A DNA stretch of 64,000 nt from Cognatundibacterium squillarum (GTDB lineage Bacteria; Pseudomonadota; Gammaproteobacteria; Burkholderiales; Burkholderiaceae_D): NCBI RefSeq assembly GCF_014652435.1, contig NZ_BMYU01000005.1, forward strand, positions 62,001-126,000, read 5' to 3'. Shown one piece after another: positions 46,054-55,763 of this stretch (positions are counted from its first letter, which is position 1; every line of letters starts with the position of its first letter). The translations under genes were made by a program, and so were the position numbers. The notes under the pieces are model-generated. The model did no database searches. It had not been told where the DNA came from and saw only the letters and a list, made by a program, of their open reading frames with translations.

Positions 46054-46788
46054 ATGCTGGAACAATTAAACGATTTCAGACCGGACAGCGAGAGCTCCAC
46101 GCCGCTGTACCTGCAGCTGGCGAATAAACTGGCGAATGCCATTCACAGCGGCCTCTGGCAGCCTGATGAGGCTTTGCCTTCTGAACGCATGTTGTCTGAG
46201 TCGCTGAATATTTCGCGCGTTACGGCACGTAAAGCGATTGACATGCTGTGCGAACGCGGTTTGCTGACACGTCGTCACGGTTCCGGCACCTATATCACGC
46301 CGAAACTGGAACAGCCATTATCCCGGTTAACAAACTTCAGTGAAGAATTGCGTCAGCGCGGCTTCGTGCCCGGTTCACGCTGGATTTCGCGTGAGACAGG
46401 TATCGCTTCACCGGAAGAAATTTTATCTCTGGGCTTATCGCCGAATACCGTGGTGTCGCGTCTGAAGCGCTTGCGTACCGCAGACAATGTGGTGATGGCG
46501 ATTGAAAGTACAACGATCCCGGCGATGTACATGCCGAATCCTAAACTGGTGACGGACAGCCTGTACGGCTATCTGGAAGCGCATCATGTTGCCCCGACCC
46601 GCGCGCTGCAGCATATCCGCGCTGTCAATGCAACTGCAGAACAGGCGCGTCTGGCAGATATTAAGCAGGGCGCTGCCATGTTGTTTATTACCCGTGTCGG
46701 TTATCTGCCGAACGGTACCGCAATTGAGCTGTCGCATTCATACTGCCGCAGCGATTACTATGACTTTGTGGCGGAGTTGTTCAGATGA
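46054..46788 (+). CDS. nagR: GntR/HutC-family regulator with UTRA domain (NagR/NagQ-like)
   Basis: 244 residues. Winged helix-turn-helix at about 10-80 (LPSERMLSESLNISRVTARKAIDML), and UTRA effector domain at about 95-240, where sugar phosphates bind. It lies inside the GlcNAc operon between nagK and nagA and overlaps the nagA start by four bases. The likely inducer is GlcNAc-6-P or GlcN-6-P and the likely sites are the TGGTATT palindrome (38125-38143) and the phased motifs at the receptor and nagK promoters. Repressor action is inferred from the family. Confidence 0.88.
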   Translation: MLEQLNDFRPDSESSTPLYLQLANKLANAIHSGLWQPDEALPSERMLSESLNISRVTARKAIDMLCERGLLTRRHGSGTYITPKLEQPLSRLTNFSEELRQRGFVPGSRWISRETGIASPEEILSLGLSPNTVVSRLKRLRTADNVVMAIESTTIPAMYMPNPKLVTDSLYGYLEAHHVAPTRALQHIRAVNATAEQARLADIKQGAAMLFITRVGYLPNGTAIELSHSYCRSDYYDFVAELFR

Positions 46789-47897
46789 GTAAGATGCAGC
46801 ACCTGCAGGGCAGTATCCTGACGCCACAAGGCTGGGTTGACGGAGAATTGACATTCAGTGACCGGATCGCCGATATCAGCGCCGGTGCTGCTGTGACATC
46901 CGGTAAGACCTATATTCTGCCGGGATTTATTGATCTGCATGTGCACGGTGCCGGTGGTAAGGACACCATGGAAGCCGGTGACGCTGTCAGCGTGATTGCA
47001 CGCCGTCATGCGATGCATGGCACCACCAGTATGCTTGCCACCACGATGACAGCACCACTGGGTGACATCGAAGCCGCACTGACTGCAATGGCTGATGTGA
47101 TCCGGCAGCGTCCTGCCGGTACTGCGCGTGTACTTGGTGTGCATCTGGAAGGACCATATATCAATCCCGGTAAGCTCGGTGCACAGCCGGATTTTGCAGG
47201 GCAGGGCGACATTACACAGGTAATGGCTTTGCATGCACTGGCACCGATACGTCTGATTACGATTGCACCGGAAATGCCGGGGCATATGGATCTGATCAGT
47301 CAGTTGGTCGATGCCGGTATGCGTGTGCAGATTGGTCATACGCTCGGCACTTACGATGAAGGCGTTCAGGCATTAGGACGCGGCGCCAAAGGATTCACCC
47401 ATTTATTTAACGCGATGTCACGTTTTGATCATCGCGCTCCCGGCATGGTCGGTGCTGCGCTGGCCCATGCTGAATATTCAGAAATTATTCCGGATCTGCT
47501 CCATGTACATCCTGGTGCGATCAAAGCAGCGTTGCGGTCTATTCCGCATTTGTATTGTGTTACTGATTCGACCTCTGCGTCCGGAATGCCGGACGGGCAG
47601 TATATGCTGGGTCGCCAGATCGTACACAAATGTCTCGGTGGTGTGCGCCTTGAAGATGGCACGCTGGCTGGCAGTACCCTGACGATGGATCAGGCACTGC
47701 GTAATCTGGTCAGCATTGGTCTCAGTCTCGAAGAAGCGTCGCGCCGGGTTTCTACTTACGCCGCGGATTATCTCGGTTTATCAGAACGTGGCCGCCTGCA
47801 GGCGGATGCGTTTGCCGACCTGGTGGTGCTGGATGAAGCACTTAACCTGATTGCTGTGTATGTAGAAGGAGAGAAGATTGACCTCGCAAATGCTTAA
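46785..47897 (+). CDS. nagA: N-acetylglucosamine-6-phosphate deacetylase
   Basis: Removes acetate from GlcNAc-6-P. The 370-residue amidohydrolase shows GFIDLHVHGAGGKDTME near residue 48, the ligand region GVHLEGPYINPGKLGA near 120, GHTLGTYDEG with GFTHLFNAMSRFDHRAPG near 195, and the catalytic-Asp segment YCVTDSTSASGMPDG near 262. It is coupled to the regulator upstream (ATGA) and overlaps the deaminase gene downstream by 20 bases. Confidence 0.95.
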   Translation: MSKMQHLQGSILTPQGWVDGELTFSDRIADISAGAAVTSGKTYILPGFIDLHVHGAGGKDTMEAGDAVSVIARRHAMHGTTSMLATTMTAPLGDIEAALTAMADVIRQRPAGTARVLGVHLEGPYINPGKLGAQPDFAGQGDITQVMALHALAPIRLITIAPEMPGHMDLISQLVDAGMRVQIGHTLGTYDEGVQALGRGAKGFTHLFNAMSRFDHRAPGMVGAALAHAEYSEIIPDLLHVHPGAIKAALRSIPHLYCVTDSTSASGMPDGQYMLGRQIVHKCLGGVRLEDGTLAGSTLTMDQALRNLVSIGLSLEEASRRVSTYAADYLGLSERGRLQADAFADLVVLDEALNLIAVYVEGEKIDLANA

Positions 47898-48900
47898 GGA
47901 AGCCTGTGCTGCATCGGAACGTGTCGCGTTTCAGCTGACGCAGGATCAGGAACGATTCGCAGAACTGGGCGCGTTATTACGTGCGAATCCGCCGCGCTCT
48001 GCGGTCACGGTTGCTCGTGGCAGTTCAGATCACGCAGCAGCGTATCTGGCTTATCTGATGATGGCCAGAACCGGCTGTCTGACAGCGTCGCTGCCGATGT
48101 CGCTGGTGACGCTGAATCAGGCGCCGCTGCAGGTACAGAACACGCTGGCAGTGGCGATTTCTCAATCCGGACAAAGCCCGGATGTGGTGGAACCTTTGCG
48201 CTATTTCAGCGCAAACGGCGCAACGACCGTAGCACTGGTTAATGACGCGACTTCGCCGCTGGCAGACGCAGCGCAATGGACCATGCCTTTGCATGCAGGA
48301 CCGGAACTGAGTGTTGCAGCGACCAAAAGCTATATCACATCGTTGTCAGCTGCGGCACGACTGGTCGCGCACTGGCAAAACGATGCTGCTTTGCTGGAGG
48401 CATTGCAGCGCTTGCCGGAAGACCTGCAGGTGGCAACGCAGCAGGACTGGGATAAAGCGATCGATGTATTTGCACCGGCTGAACGCATTATGGTGGTCGG
48501 GCGTGGTACAGGATTTACCACCGCGCTGGAATCGGCACTGAAATTTAAAGAAACATCCACCATTCAGGCGGAAGCATTCAGTGGTGCGGAAATCAAGCAT
48601 GGCCCGATGGCACTGATTCACGAAGGCTACCCACTGCTGGTGTACGCGACACGTGGTCCGGCGCAGCAGGGCTTGATTAAACTGGCGGAAGAAATGCGCG
48701 GTCGCGGTGCACGCGTATTGCTGGCAGCACCGGCAGATATTGCTGAGCGCGACCTGACCATTGCCACAGCCTCCGTACCGGATCTGGACCCGCTGACCGC
48801 TATTCAGTCTTTCTATGTGATGGCAGCCAAACTGTCGGTGGCACGTGGTCTGAATCCGGATCAGCCGCGTCACTTAAGCAAAGTGACAAAAACCAACTGA
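47878..48900 (+). CDS. nagB: Glucosamine-6-phosphate deaminase, SIS-domain type (NagB-II)
   Basis: Converts GlcN-6-P to fructose-6-P and ammonia. The 340 residues hold two SIS domains: VARGSSDHAAAYLAYL near residue 42 and VVGRGTGFTTALESALKFKETSTIQAEAFSGAEIKHGPMALI (motif KEtSxIqAExFSgxExKHGP) near residue 205. The glutamine-amidotransferase domain of GlmS is missing, as expected for NagB-II. The start is TTG 47878: AAGGAG lies 6 bases upstream, whereas the in-frame ATG at 47890 is 18 bases away. It overlaps nagA, so translation is coupled. Confidence 0.9.
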   Translation: MTSQMLKEACAASERVAFQLTQDQERFAELGALLRANPPRSAVTVARGSSDHAAAYLAYLMMARTGCLTASLPMSLVTLNQAPLQVQNTLAVAISQSGQSPDVVEPLRYFSANGATTVALVNDATSPLADAAQWTMPLHAGPELSVAATKSYITSLSAAARLVAHWQNDAALLEALQRLPEDLQVATQQDWDKAIDVFAPAERIMVVGRGTGFTTALESALKFKETSTIQAEAFSGAEIKHGPMALIHEGYPLLVYATRGPAQQGLIKLAEEMRGRGARVLLAAPADIAERDLTIATASVPDLDPLTAIQSFYVMAAKLSVARGLNPDQPRHLSKVTKTN

Positions 48901-48940
48901 CGTCAGAAAACTGAAACACACTCGCTGATCAGACTTCAAG

Positions 48941-50338
48941 ATGAAAACCGTTTTCTGCAAAATGGCATCGGGTGTGTTTCGTCGCATCTGCGGCGGGAAG
49001 GAAACTGTTTACCGGTACGGTTCCGGTGCGACAGTTTCTTTTTCCGTTGCCCGCCTTCTCCGCTCGTTGACTGTATTGTTGCTGTTTTTTCTGAGCGTGT
49101 TAACGTTCACGCAGGCAAAGGCCAGTCAGCAAAAGCCAGTCCGGATTGAATTCTGGACGATGAGCCTGAAGCCAAAATTCATTCCCTATTTTCAGCAGTT
49201 AATACGCGATTACGAAAGTCTGCATCCGGATACGCAGGTCATCTGGACAGATTATCCTTGGGATATTCTGCAGTTAAAACTGGTGACTGCGATTGCTGCC
49301 GGTAAGCCGCCGGCACTTGTCAATTTATCTGTGCCATGGGCGGAAGCACTGGCGCGTGACGGTATGCTGGAGCCGGTTGATCAGTGGCTTGCGCCAGCCG
49401 GACAGCAGGCTGACTACACTGACGGTGCGCTGGACGATTTGCGTTTTAACGGACATCTGTACGGCTTTCCTCACTACAGCAATGTCAACGTTATTGCTTA
49501 CAACAAAGCCTTATTGCAAAAAGCCGGTGTGAGTCGTGCTCCCGCAGATCTGAATCAGGTATTTCAGATGGCGATGCAGATTGCTGCCCGCACAGGCAAG
49601 CCCGCATATGCGCCCGCGCTCGGAAAAATCGACGGTTTCTTTTTGCAGCAGGGATTGCCCGTGATAAAAGCGAACCGCGCTGCGTTTGATTCCGATGCCC
49701 ATGTGCGGCTGGTCGAACAACTGAAAACGGTCTATACCGCGGGCGGCCTGCTGAAAGATAAGTTATTTGCAGAAGATAATTTTCCTGCCGTGATCGATGC
49801 CTATCTTGGCGGCAGGCTCGCGATGATGGTCAGCGCACCTTCAGCCATCCGGCGGGTGCAGACGGATGCGCCGGACGTATATGCGCAAACCGGAATTTTT
49901 CCTATGCCAGCAGGACCGACCGGCATCAATGACGGTGGCTGGATGTTTCACTTTGCGGTTCCGAAAGGGAATCAGCCCAGGCAGATGCCGGCAATCGCTG
50001 AATTTGCACGTTATCTGACGGGCAGTGCGCGCCAGCTTGATTTTGCCGCGCTGGCCGGTGTGATGCCGACTACCCGCAGCGGACTCAGGCAAACCCTGAT
50101 CAGAGCTGCAGCGAACAGCAATGATCCGGCGCAACAGGCTGTCATCGAAGCCGCACGTTCAATGCAGAATGCGCGCAGTTTATATGTTTCCGGCATAGAA
50201 GATTACGATGAATTACGTCGTGTGCTGGTACAGGCAACTGAGGCAGCGGTTACCGGTCGCAAACCGGTAAAACCTGCGCTGGAAGAGGCTGCACGAATCT
50301 GGAACCGCAAGCTGGCAGCTCAGAAAGGAGGCCACTGA
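48941..50338 (+). CDS. Sugar ABC transporter, extracellular solute-binding protein
   Basis: Binding protein for a sugar, probably a GlcNAc oligomer such as chitobiose. Of 465 residues the first ~40 are basic and lie ahead of the hydrophobic signal segment (LLRSLTVLLLFFLSVLTFTQ), so the true start is uncertain. The family-1 binding core begins with IEFWTMSLKPKFIPYFQQL and includes YEAL-like DYESLHPDTQV and LYGFPHYSNVNVIAYNKALL. It ends by overlapping the first permease (TGATG). The gene starts 40 bases after nagB. Confidence 0.88.
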   Translation: MKTVFCKMASGVFRRICGGKETVYRYGSGATVSFSVARLLRSLTVLLLFFLSVLTFTQAKASQQKPVRIEFWTMSLKPKFIPYFQQLIRDYESLHPDTQVIWTDYPWDILQLKLVTAIAAGKPPALVNLSVPWAEALARDGMLEPVDQWLAPAGQQADYTDGALDDLRFNGHLYGFPHYSNVNVIAYNKALLQKAGVSRAPADLNQVFQMAMQIAARTGKPAYAPALGKIDGFFLQQGLPVIKANRAAFDSDAHVRLVEQLKTVYTAGGLLKDKLFAEDNFPAVIDAYLGGRLAMMVSAPSAIRRVQTDAPDVYAQTGIFPMPAGPTGINDGGWMFHFAVPKGNQPRQMPAIAEFARYLTGSARQLDFAALAGVMPTTRSGLRQTLIRAAANSNDPAQQAVIEAARSMQNARSLYVSGIEDYDELRRVLVQATEAAVTGRKPVKPALEEAARIWNRKLAAQKGGH

Positions 50339-51213
50339 TGTTCCGCCTTCTGCGCTGGCAATCGCTGGTACCGTGGTTTTTTTTATTCCCTGCACTGATG
50401 ATTTTTGCAGCTTTTGCATTCTGGCCGGTGCTGGCAGGTGCATGGTTCAGTCTGACGGATTACCGCTTATTGCATACACCGCAGTTTGTCGGCCTCGATA
50501 ACTACCGCGCACTGCTGAACAATCCTTTGTTTCTGACCGGATTGCGAAACTCCTTTTTATTTTTGCTGGTTGTGCCTTTTACGCAGATCGCTGCGCTGGC
50601 GCTTGCTGTATTAGTGAATCAGCCATTGCGCGGCATACACTGGTTTCGTACGGTGTTCTATTTACCGGTGGTTACCACAGTCTCGGTAGTCGGAATTTTG
50701 TGGGGCTTTATGTTTCACGAGCAGGGGACACTGAACTATGTTTTGCTGCAATTAAAACTGATTCATACACCACTGGGCTGGTTATCGGATGATCATCTTG
50801 CGTTAGCAGCGGTGATGTTTGTCTGTTTCTGGCGCGGGCTTGGCTGGTATATGGTGATGTATCTGGCTGCACTGCAGGCGGTACCGGCAGATTTGTATGA
50901 AGCTGCAGAGCTGGATGGTGCCGGGCGCTGGGCACGCTTTCGGTATATCACTGTTCCCGCACTGTATCCGGTGATCGCCATGTGTACCGTGATGTCTGTT
51001 CTGGCTGCGCTGAAAGCGTATCAGGAAGTGGATGTGCTGACGCAGGGCGGGCCGATGAATTCGACCTTTACCGCGCTTTACTACGCCTATGATCAGGGCC
51101 TTAAACATTTGAGAATTCCGCGCGGGCTGGCTGCCAGCTTTATTGTCTCACTGATTTGTATGGCAATTGCACTCAGCGGATTATGGTTGCTGCGCCCGGG
51201 GAGTAAGCGATGA
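50338..51213 (+). CDS. Sugar ABC transporter permease, MalF type
   Basis: 291 residues with six predicted membrane segments. The EAA loop appears as DLYEAAELDGAGRWARFRYI near residue 183, which docks the ATPase. It overlaps the binding-protein gene by one base and the second permease by four. Confidence 0.92.
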   Translation: MFRLLRWQSLVPWFFLFPALMIFAAFAFWPVLAGAWFSLTDYRLLHTPQFVGLDNYRALLNNPLFLTGLRNSFLFLLVVPFTQIAALALAVLVNQPLRGIHWFRTVFYLPVVTTVSVVGILWGFMFHEQGTLNYVLLQLKLIHTPLGWLSDDHLALAAVMFVCFWRGLGWYMVMYLAALQAVPADLYEAAELDGAGRWARFRYITVPALYPVIAMCTVMSVLAALKAYQEVDVLTQGGPMNSTFTALYYAYDQGLKHLRIPRGLAASFIVSLICMAIALSGLWLLRPGSKR

Positions 51214-52031
51214 ACTTGCGGCGCGGTTTGCAGACTTTGTTCAGTTACAGCTTGCTGATGCTGATTGCCGTGCTTTGTATTTTTCCGTTCTGGTGGACCG
51301 CAGTGATTGCATTTTCTGCGTCAGGAAATGTATTCAGTTTTCCACCCGTATGGTGGCCGCAGGACTGGACACTGGCGCATTTTGAAGAAGTGTTTCGTGT
51401 GATTCCGATCGGAGGTTTTCTGTGGAATTCCGTCTGCCTGACGCTGATGACTGTGGCTGGTAAATTGCTGCTGTGCGCGATGGCTGCCTATCCTTTATCC
51501 CGTATGCGTTTCCGCGGGCGCCGTACTGTGCTCGCGATCATCATGTTCACCATGATTTTGCCCGGCGAAGTCAATTTTCTGATGAATTTTCTGAGCATTA
51601 CCCAACTCGGGCTGGTGGACAGCTGGTTTGGTGTCGTATTACCGAATCTGGTGACTGCGATTTCGATACTGATGCTGAAGCAGGCGTTTGATGAAATTCC
51701 GCAGGACTTACTGGATGCAGCCCGCATCGATGGTGCCGGAGAAATCACGATTCTGTTCCGCATCATGTTGCCGTTGATTGCACCCTGGCTGGCAACTGTG
51801 GGAATTCTTACCGCAGTGGAAACCTGGAATGATTATTTATGGCCATCGCTGGTGATGGCCAAGCCGGAAGATTTTCCGGTATCGGCCGGAGTGCTGTATT
51901 TGCGCGGCACGTATGGCAGTAGTACGCGCGTGATTGCAGCAGGAACGATATTAACCGTCGCACCGGTCATGGTTGCGTTTTTATGGACTCAGCGCTTTTT
52001 TATGCGCGGTATGGATGGAGCAGTGAAATGA
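51210..52031 (+). CDS. Sugar ABC transporter permease, MalG type
   Basis: 273 residues with six predicted membrane segments and the EAA loop DLLDAARIDGAGEITILFRI near residue 168. The C-terminal region VETWNDYLWPSLV is typical of MalG-like CUT1 permeases. Its stop overlaps the GH3 start by four bases (ATGA). Confidence 0.92.
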   Translation: MNLRRGLQTLFSYSLLMLIAVLCIFPFWWTAVIAFSASGNVFSFPPVWWPQDWTLAHFEEVFRVIPIGGFLWNSVCLTLMTVAGKLLLCAMAAYPLSRMRFRGRRTVLAIIMFTMILPGEVNFLMNFLSITQLGLVDSWFGVVLPNLVTAISILMLKQAFDEIPQDLLDAARIDGAGEITILFRIMLPLIAPWLATVGILTAVETWNDYLWPSLVMAKPEDFPVSAGVLYLRGTYGSSTRVIAAGTILTVAPVMVAFLWTQRFFMRGMDGAVK

Positions 52032-53566
52032 CAGCAAACAATGAGCAGGCAGACATCATCGTCGACGAGCAGGAAGCACGTCGCATCGCCGGACAACTGG
52101 TCATGATCCGTATGCCGGGACTGGCGCTGGATGCGGAAAATGCCGCATTCATGCGTGATAACCATATCCGCGCAATCTGCCTGTTCCGGGGCAATATGCA
52201 GGATGAACACCAGCTGAAGCAGTTCACCCGCGATTTGCGTCAGACCATGGGTGCAGATAGCCTGATCGCACTGGATCAGGAAGGTGGCGCTGTGGTGCGT
52301 TCGTTATGGGTGCCGCAGCCACCTGCGGCGATGTCGCTGGGCGCGAGTGCTGATCCGGAACTCTGCCGTCAAGTTGGTGCGGCGGTTGCGCGCTCGGTAC
52401 GTGCGCTCGGTTTTAACTGGAATTTCGCGCCGGTACTGGATCTGAATAATAATGTTTATAACCCGGTTATTTCTGAACGCTCGTTTGGCTCTGAGCCAGC
52501 CAAAGCGGCGGAGCTGGCACTGGCATGGATGCAGGGTAGTCTGGCTGAAGGTGTTTCCTGCTGCGTTAAACATTTTCCAGGACACGGTGACACGCATGTG
52601 GACTCACATCGCGACTTGCCAACCGTGGATAAATCGTTGGATGCATTACGCGCACTGGAACTGGAGCCTTTCCGAATCGCGGTAGGACAGCAGGCGCCTG
52701 CAATCATGACAGCGCACATTGTTTATCCGGCGCTGGATGCAGAACATCCGGCCACCATGTCGCACCGTATTCTGACTGGCTTGCTGCGCGAAGAATGGGG
52801 ATACCAGGGCGTTGTGATTACCGACGGGATGGATATGCATGCGATTGCCGGTCGCTACGGCGTCGGGCAAGCCGCAGTGCGCGCGCTGGCTGCCGGTGCC
52901 GATCTGGTGATGGCGCTGGGTACGCGTGAAACCCAGATGGAAACCCTGAATGCACTGACGGAATTTATACTGTCCGGCAAGATCAGCCGCGCCGAACTGA
53001 TGACCAGATTACAGCGTGTGAAAAACCTGTGCGAGCGCTTCCCTTGTCAGGATGAGGTGTATCAGACAGAAATTGCAGACCGGATTCTGATGTCACAGGC
53101 ATGGAAGAAAGGCCTGACTGCATATGGGCAGCCGACTGCACCGGTTGCAGGCAGCCGTGTGCGTCTGGTTGTCAGTGCGGATGTGGTCAGTGACGGCGTT
53201 TCTGAAGCAGGTATTCCCGCCGCCAAAGTGAAAGCAATGCTGGAAACGCTGTACGACGTAGAGATGACAACATTCAGCGATGCAGAACAGTTTGACTGGT
53301 CTGCACTGCCGCAGGATGGCCGTGCGGTGATTCTGGCGTCGACGATCCGTATCCGGTACAGCGATAAAGTCCGTCGCGAATGGAAACCGGATTTGCATCT
53401 GGTGTTATGGAACCCGTTCCAGATGCTGGATATTGATGCACCTGCACTGGTGACCTATGGCTTTGCACCACCAGCGGTAGATGCTGCCAGAGCATGGCTG
53501 GCGGGTGAGGTCAGCGCGAGCGGTGTGTTACCGGTGCAGTTACCGGCAGCCAGCCAGACGCATTGA
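52028..53566 (+). CDS. Cytoplasmic beta-N-acetylhexosaminidase, GH3 (NagZ-like)
   Basis: 512 residues from ATG 52028; no signal peptide, so cytoplasmic. The first ~360 residues form the GH3 barrel: LIALDQEGGAVVRS near residue 78, KHFPGHGDTHVDSHRDLP near 180 with the Asp-His general acid/base of NagZ, and the nucleophile in VVITDGMDMHAIAGRYG near 264. The remaining ~150 residues are a second domain not found in short NagZ proteins but present in long ones such as that of Bacillus. It should free GlcNAc from imported oligomers or peptidoglycan fragments. It is coupled with the ABC genes. Confidence 0.9.
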   Translation: MTANNEQADIIVDEQEARRIAGQLVMIRMPGLALDAENAAFMRDNHIRAICLFRGNMQDEHQLKQFTRDLRQTMGADSLIALDQEGGAVVRSLWVPQPPAAMSLGASADPELCRQVGAAVARSVRALGFNWNFAPVLDLNNNVYNPVISERSFGSEPAKAAELALAWMQGSLAEGVSCCVKHFPGHGDTHVDSHRDLPTVDKSLDALRALELEPFRIAVGQQAPAIMTAHIVYPALDAEHPATMSHRILTGLLREEWGYQGVVITDGMDMHAIAGRYGVGQAAVRALAAGADLVMALGTRETQMETLNALTEFILSGKISRAELMTRLQRVKNLCERFPCQDEVYQTEIADRILMSQAWKKGLTAYGQPTAPVAGSRVRLVVSADVVSDGVSEAGIPAAKVKAMLETLYDVEMTTFSDAEQFDWSALPQDGRAVILASTIRIRYSDKVRREWKPDLHLVLWNPFQMLDIDAPALVTYGFAPPAVDAARAWLAGEVSASGVLPVQLPAASQTH

Positions 53567-53588
53567 AAACACCGGCCCGGAGAACTGA

Positions 53589-54677
53589 ATGGCAGCGCTG
53601 GAATTACATCAGATACGCAAAGAGTATGACGGTAACGTCGTGCTCAATGATATCAATTTGCACATTGAGAATGGTGAGCTGCTGGTGTTACTCGGGCCTT
53701 CAGGCTGCGGGAAATCCACGCTGTTACGCATGATTGCCGGGCTGGACGATATTTCTTCCGGTGAATTGCGCATAGACGGCAGACTGGCGAACCACTTGCC
53801 ACCGGCAAAACGTCAGCTGGCGATGGTGTTTCAGAGTTATGCGCTGTATCCGCATATGTCGGTATTTGACAATATGGCATTCAGTCTGAAAATGGCCGGT
53901 AACAGCGCTGCGCAGATTCGCGAAAAAGTGCATGCAGCAGCAGAAACGCTGCAAATCAGCCATTTGCTGGACCGTCTGCCAAAAGCGCTCTCTGGCGGAC
54001 AGCGTCAGCGTGTCGCGATCGGGCGTGCAATAGTACGTGAGCCTTCGGTGTTCCTGTTTGATGAGCCATTGTCGAATCTCGATGCCAGCCTGCGCGGACA
54101 GATGCGTGTGGAACTGGCGCGTCTGCATAAGAAGCTTGGTGCGACCATGATTTATGTAACCCATGATCAGGTCGAGGCGATGACGCTGGGACAGCGCATT
54201 GTGGTGCTGAATCAGGGGAAAATCGAGCAACTGGGGACACCCGCGCAACTGTACCGCACGCCGGCCAGTCTGTTTGTGGCACGTTTTCTCGGTATGCCGG
54301 CGATCAATTGTTTCAGCGCACAACTGATGAGTTCGGATGGTCCGGTCCTTCGCATCGGTGGTCATTTTTTGTTGCGCAGCCCGGTTGTTTTTACCTCGTC
54401 GCTCAATGATGTGCTGACGGTTGCGGTACGGCCGGAACACATGCGCTTAACGGCGGATACCGACTACGAAATGGTGATGTTCAGTGCTACTGTTACTGTG
54501 ACAGAACAACTGGGCGACTGCACTTTGTTGTATTTGCAAGTGCCATGGCAAGAGGAGTGCATTGCCGTGCGTGATGCGCAGTGTCAGTCATGGCAAACCG
54601 GGCAAACGGTCGGTGTGTACTTCGATGCCGAACACTGTTTATTATTCGATGCCGCTGGTCAGCGTATCGCACCGTAA
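53589..54677 (+). CDS. Sugar ABC transporter ATP-binding protein (MsmK/UgpC type)
   Basis: 362 residues. Walker A GPSGCGKSTLLRMIAGL near residue 37, signature LSGGQRQRVAIGRAIV near 135, Walker B VFLFDEPLSNLDA, His switch YVTHDQVEAMTL near 193, and a C-terminal TOBE/MalK-like domain (about 240-362). It powers the permease pair encoded upstream. It starts 22 bases after the GH3 gene and ends the operon. Confidence 0.95.
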   Translation: MAALELHQIRKEYDGNVVLNDINLHIENGELLVLLGPSGCGKSTLLRMIAGLDDISSGELRIDGRLANHLPPAKRQLAMVFQSYALYPHMSVFDNMAFSLKMAGNSAAQIREKVHAAAETLQISHLLDRLPKALSGGQRQRVAIGRAIVREPSVFLFDEPLSNLDASLRGQMRVELARLHKKLGATMIYVTHDQVEAMTLGQRIVVLNQGKIEQLGTPAQLYRTPASLFVARFLGMPAINCFSAQLMSSDGPVLRIGGHFLLRSPVVFTSSLNDVLTVAVRPEHMRLTADTDYEMVMFSATVTVTEQLGDCTLLYLQVPWQEECIAVRDAQCQSWQTGQTVGVYFDAEHCLLFDAAGQRIAP

Positions 54678-54920
54678 GCCGTAATCTCAGTAGTCCCGCC
54701 TGTAACGGAGTGGCAAATCTGTTGATCGGACGCGAATACTTTGCGACAACGGAAAAGAAAATCGCACCGCGTTGCGTGCTGAGGTTTTCGGAGTTGCATT
54801 TGCATGCTATGTTATCAGAACGCATATCAATGACACTGGCCACAAATGCATCACGCTGTGATGTGGAATCGCGTTATTCAAGGCATGCGTGCAAATTTCA
54901 CCGGTACATGGAACGCAGGC
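54678..54920. other. Spacer between the nag operon and the sensor pair
   Basis: About 240 bases with no clear terminator and no strong promoter. A TATGTTATC-like box near 54809-54817 is the only promoter hint. Confidence 0.35.
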
Positions 54921-55763
54921 ATGACAAGGCTATTTTCACGCAGGCGCTGGTTAGCTACCAGCGCAGGACTTATTTCAGGTTTGGCTTTTGCCGGTCAGCG
55001 CGCACCGCTGGTAGTGGGCGTTATTCCGTATTTATCTCCGTCAGTATTACTGAGCTTGTTTGCGCCTGTGCGTGATCATTTGCAAACCGTGCTCGCTCGT
55101 CCCGTGGTGTTGTACACCGCCACCGATGTACCTACTTATATTCAGCGTTGTCTGAAAGACGAATATGACCTGCAATTGTCATCAGCGCACTTTACCCGGC
55201 TGGTTCAGCGGCGTACCGCCAGTGTACCTTTGGCACGATTCAGCCACGACCTGTTCGGTATGGTCTACGTCAATGGTAAATCTTCGGTACAAAAGCTGAA
55301 TGATTTAAGCGGATTGAGACTGGCCGTAACGGACAGAACGATTCTGGTTAATCTCGAAATTTTCCGTACGCTGCGCAAACATAAAATTGTGGAGTCCGAT
55401 TTGCAGTTAAGAATGAGTGCAAATCAGAACAGTGCACTGCTGGCGGTGTCACATGGTGAAGCCGATGCCGCTATTACAGCGCATTTTGCACTGGATCAGA
55501 TGCCGGAATCGCAACGCGGTGATTTTCGCAGTATTTTTCAGAGCAGCGCCTTGCCAAATGTGCATTTGGCCGCTTCGCCAAGGCTGAGCGGTACAGAGCG
55601 TCAGCAGATTCAGCAAGCCATGCTGAGCTTGCCGGAACAGGCCGGCGGACAATTATTTCTGCAGCGCAGCCGTTACGGCGGTGTTGTACCGGCCGATGAG
55701 GCAGTGCTCAAATCAATGGATGTATATCTCTCTGATACGCTGCATTTTCTGGGGATGCAATGA
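54921..55763 (+). CDS. PhnD-like periplasmic binding protein, partner of a sensor kinase
   Basis: 280 residues from ATG 54921 (MTRLFSRRRWLATSAGL); the RRR-W followed by a hydrophobic stretch suggests a Sec or Tat signal. The mature part is a PhnD/phosphate-phosphonate type fold: LVVGVIPYLSPSVLLSLFAPVRDHL, then LQLSSAHFTRLVQRR and LSGLRLAVTDRT. No ABC permease or ATPase of the phosphonate type is present. Instead the stop overlaps a histidine kinase gene by four bases, so it likely feeds a ligand signal to that kinase. Confidence 0.82.
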   Translation: MTRLFSRRRWLATSAGLISGLAFAGQRAPLVVGVIPYLSPSVLLSLFAPVRDHLQTVLARPVVLYTATDVPTYIQRCLKDEYDLQLSSAHFTRLVQRRTASVPLARFSHDLFGMVYVNGKSSVQKLNDLSGLRLAVTDRTILVNLEIFRTLRKHKIVESDLQLRMSANQNSALLAVSHGEADAAITAHFALDQMPESQRGDFRSIFQSSALPNVHLAASPRLSGTERQQIQQAMLSLPEQAGGQLFLQRSRYGGVVPADEAVLKSMDVYLSDTLHFLGMQ

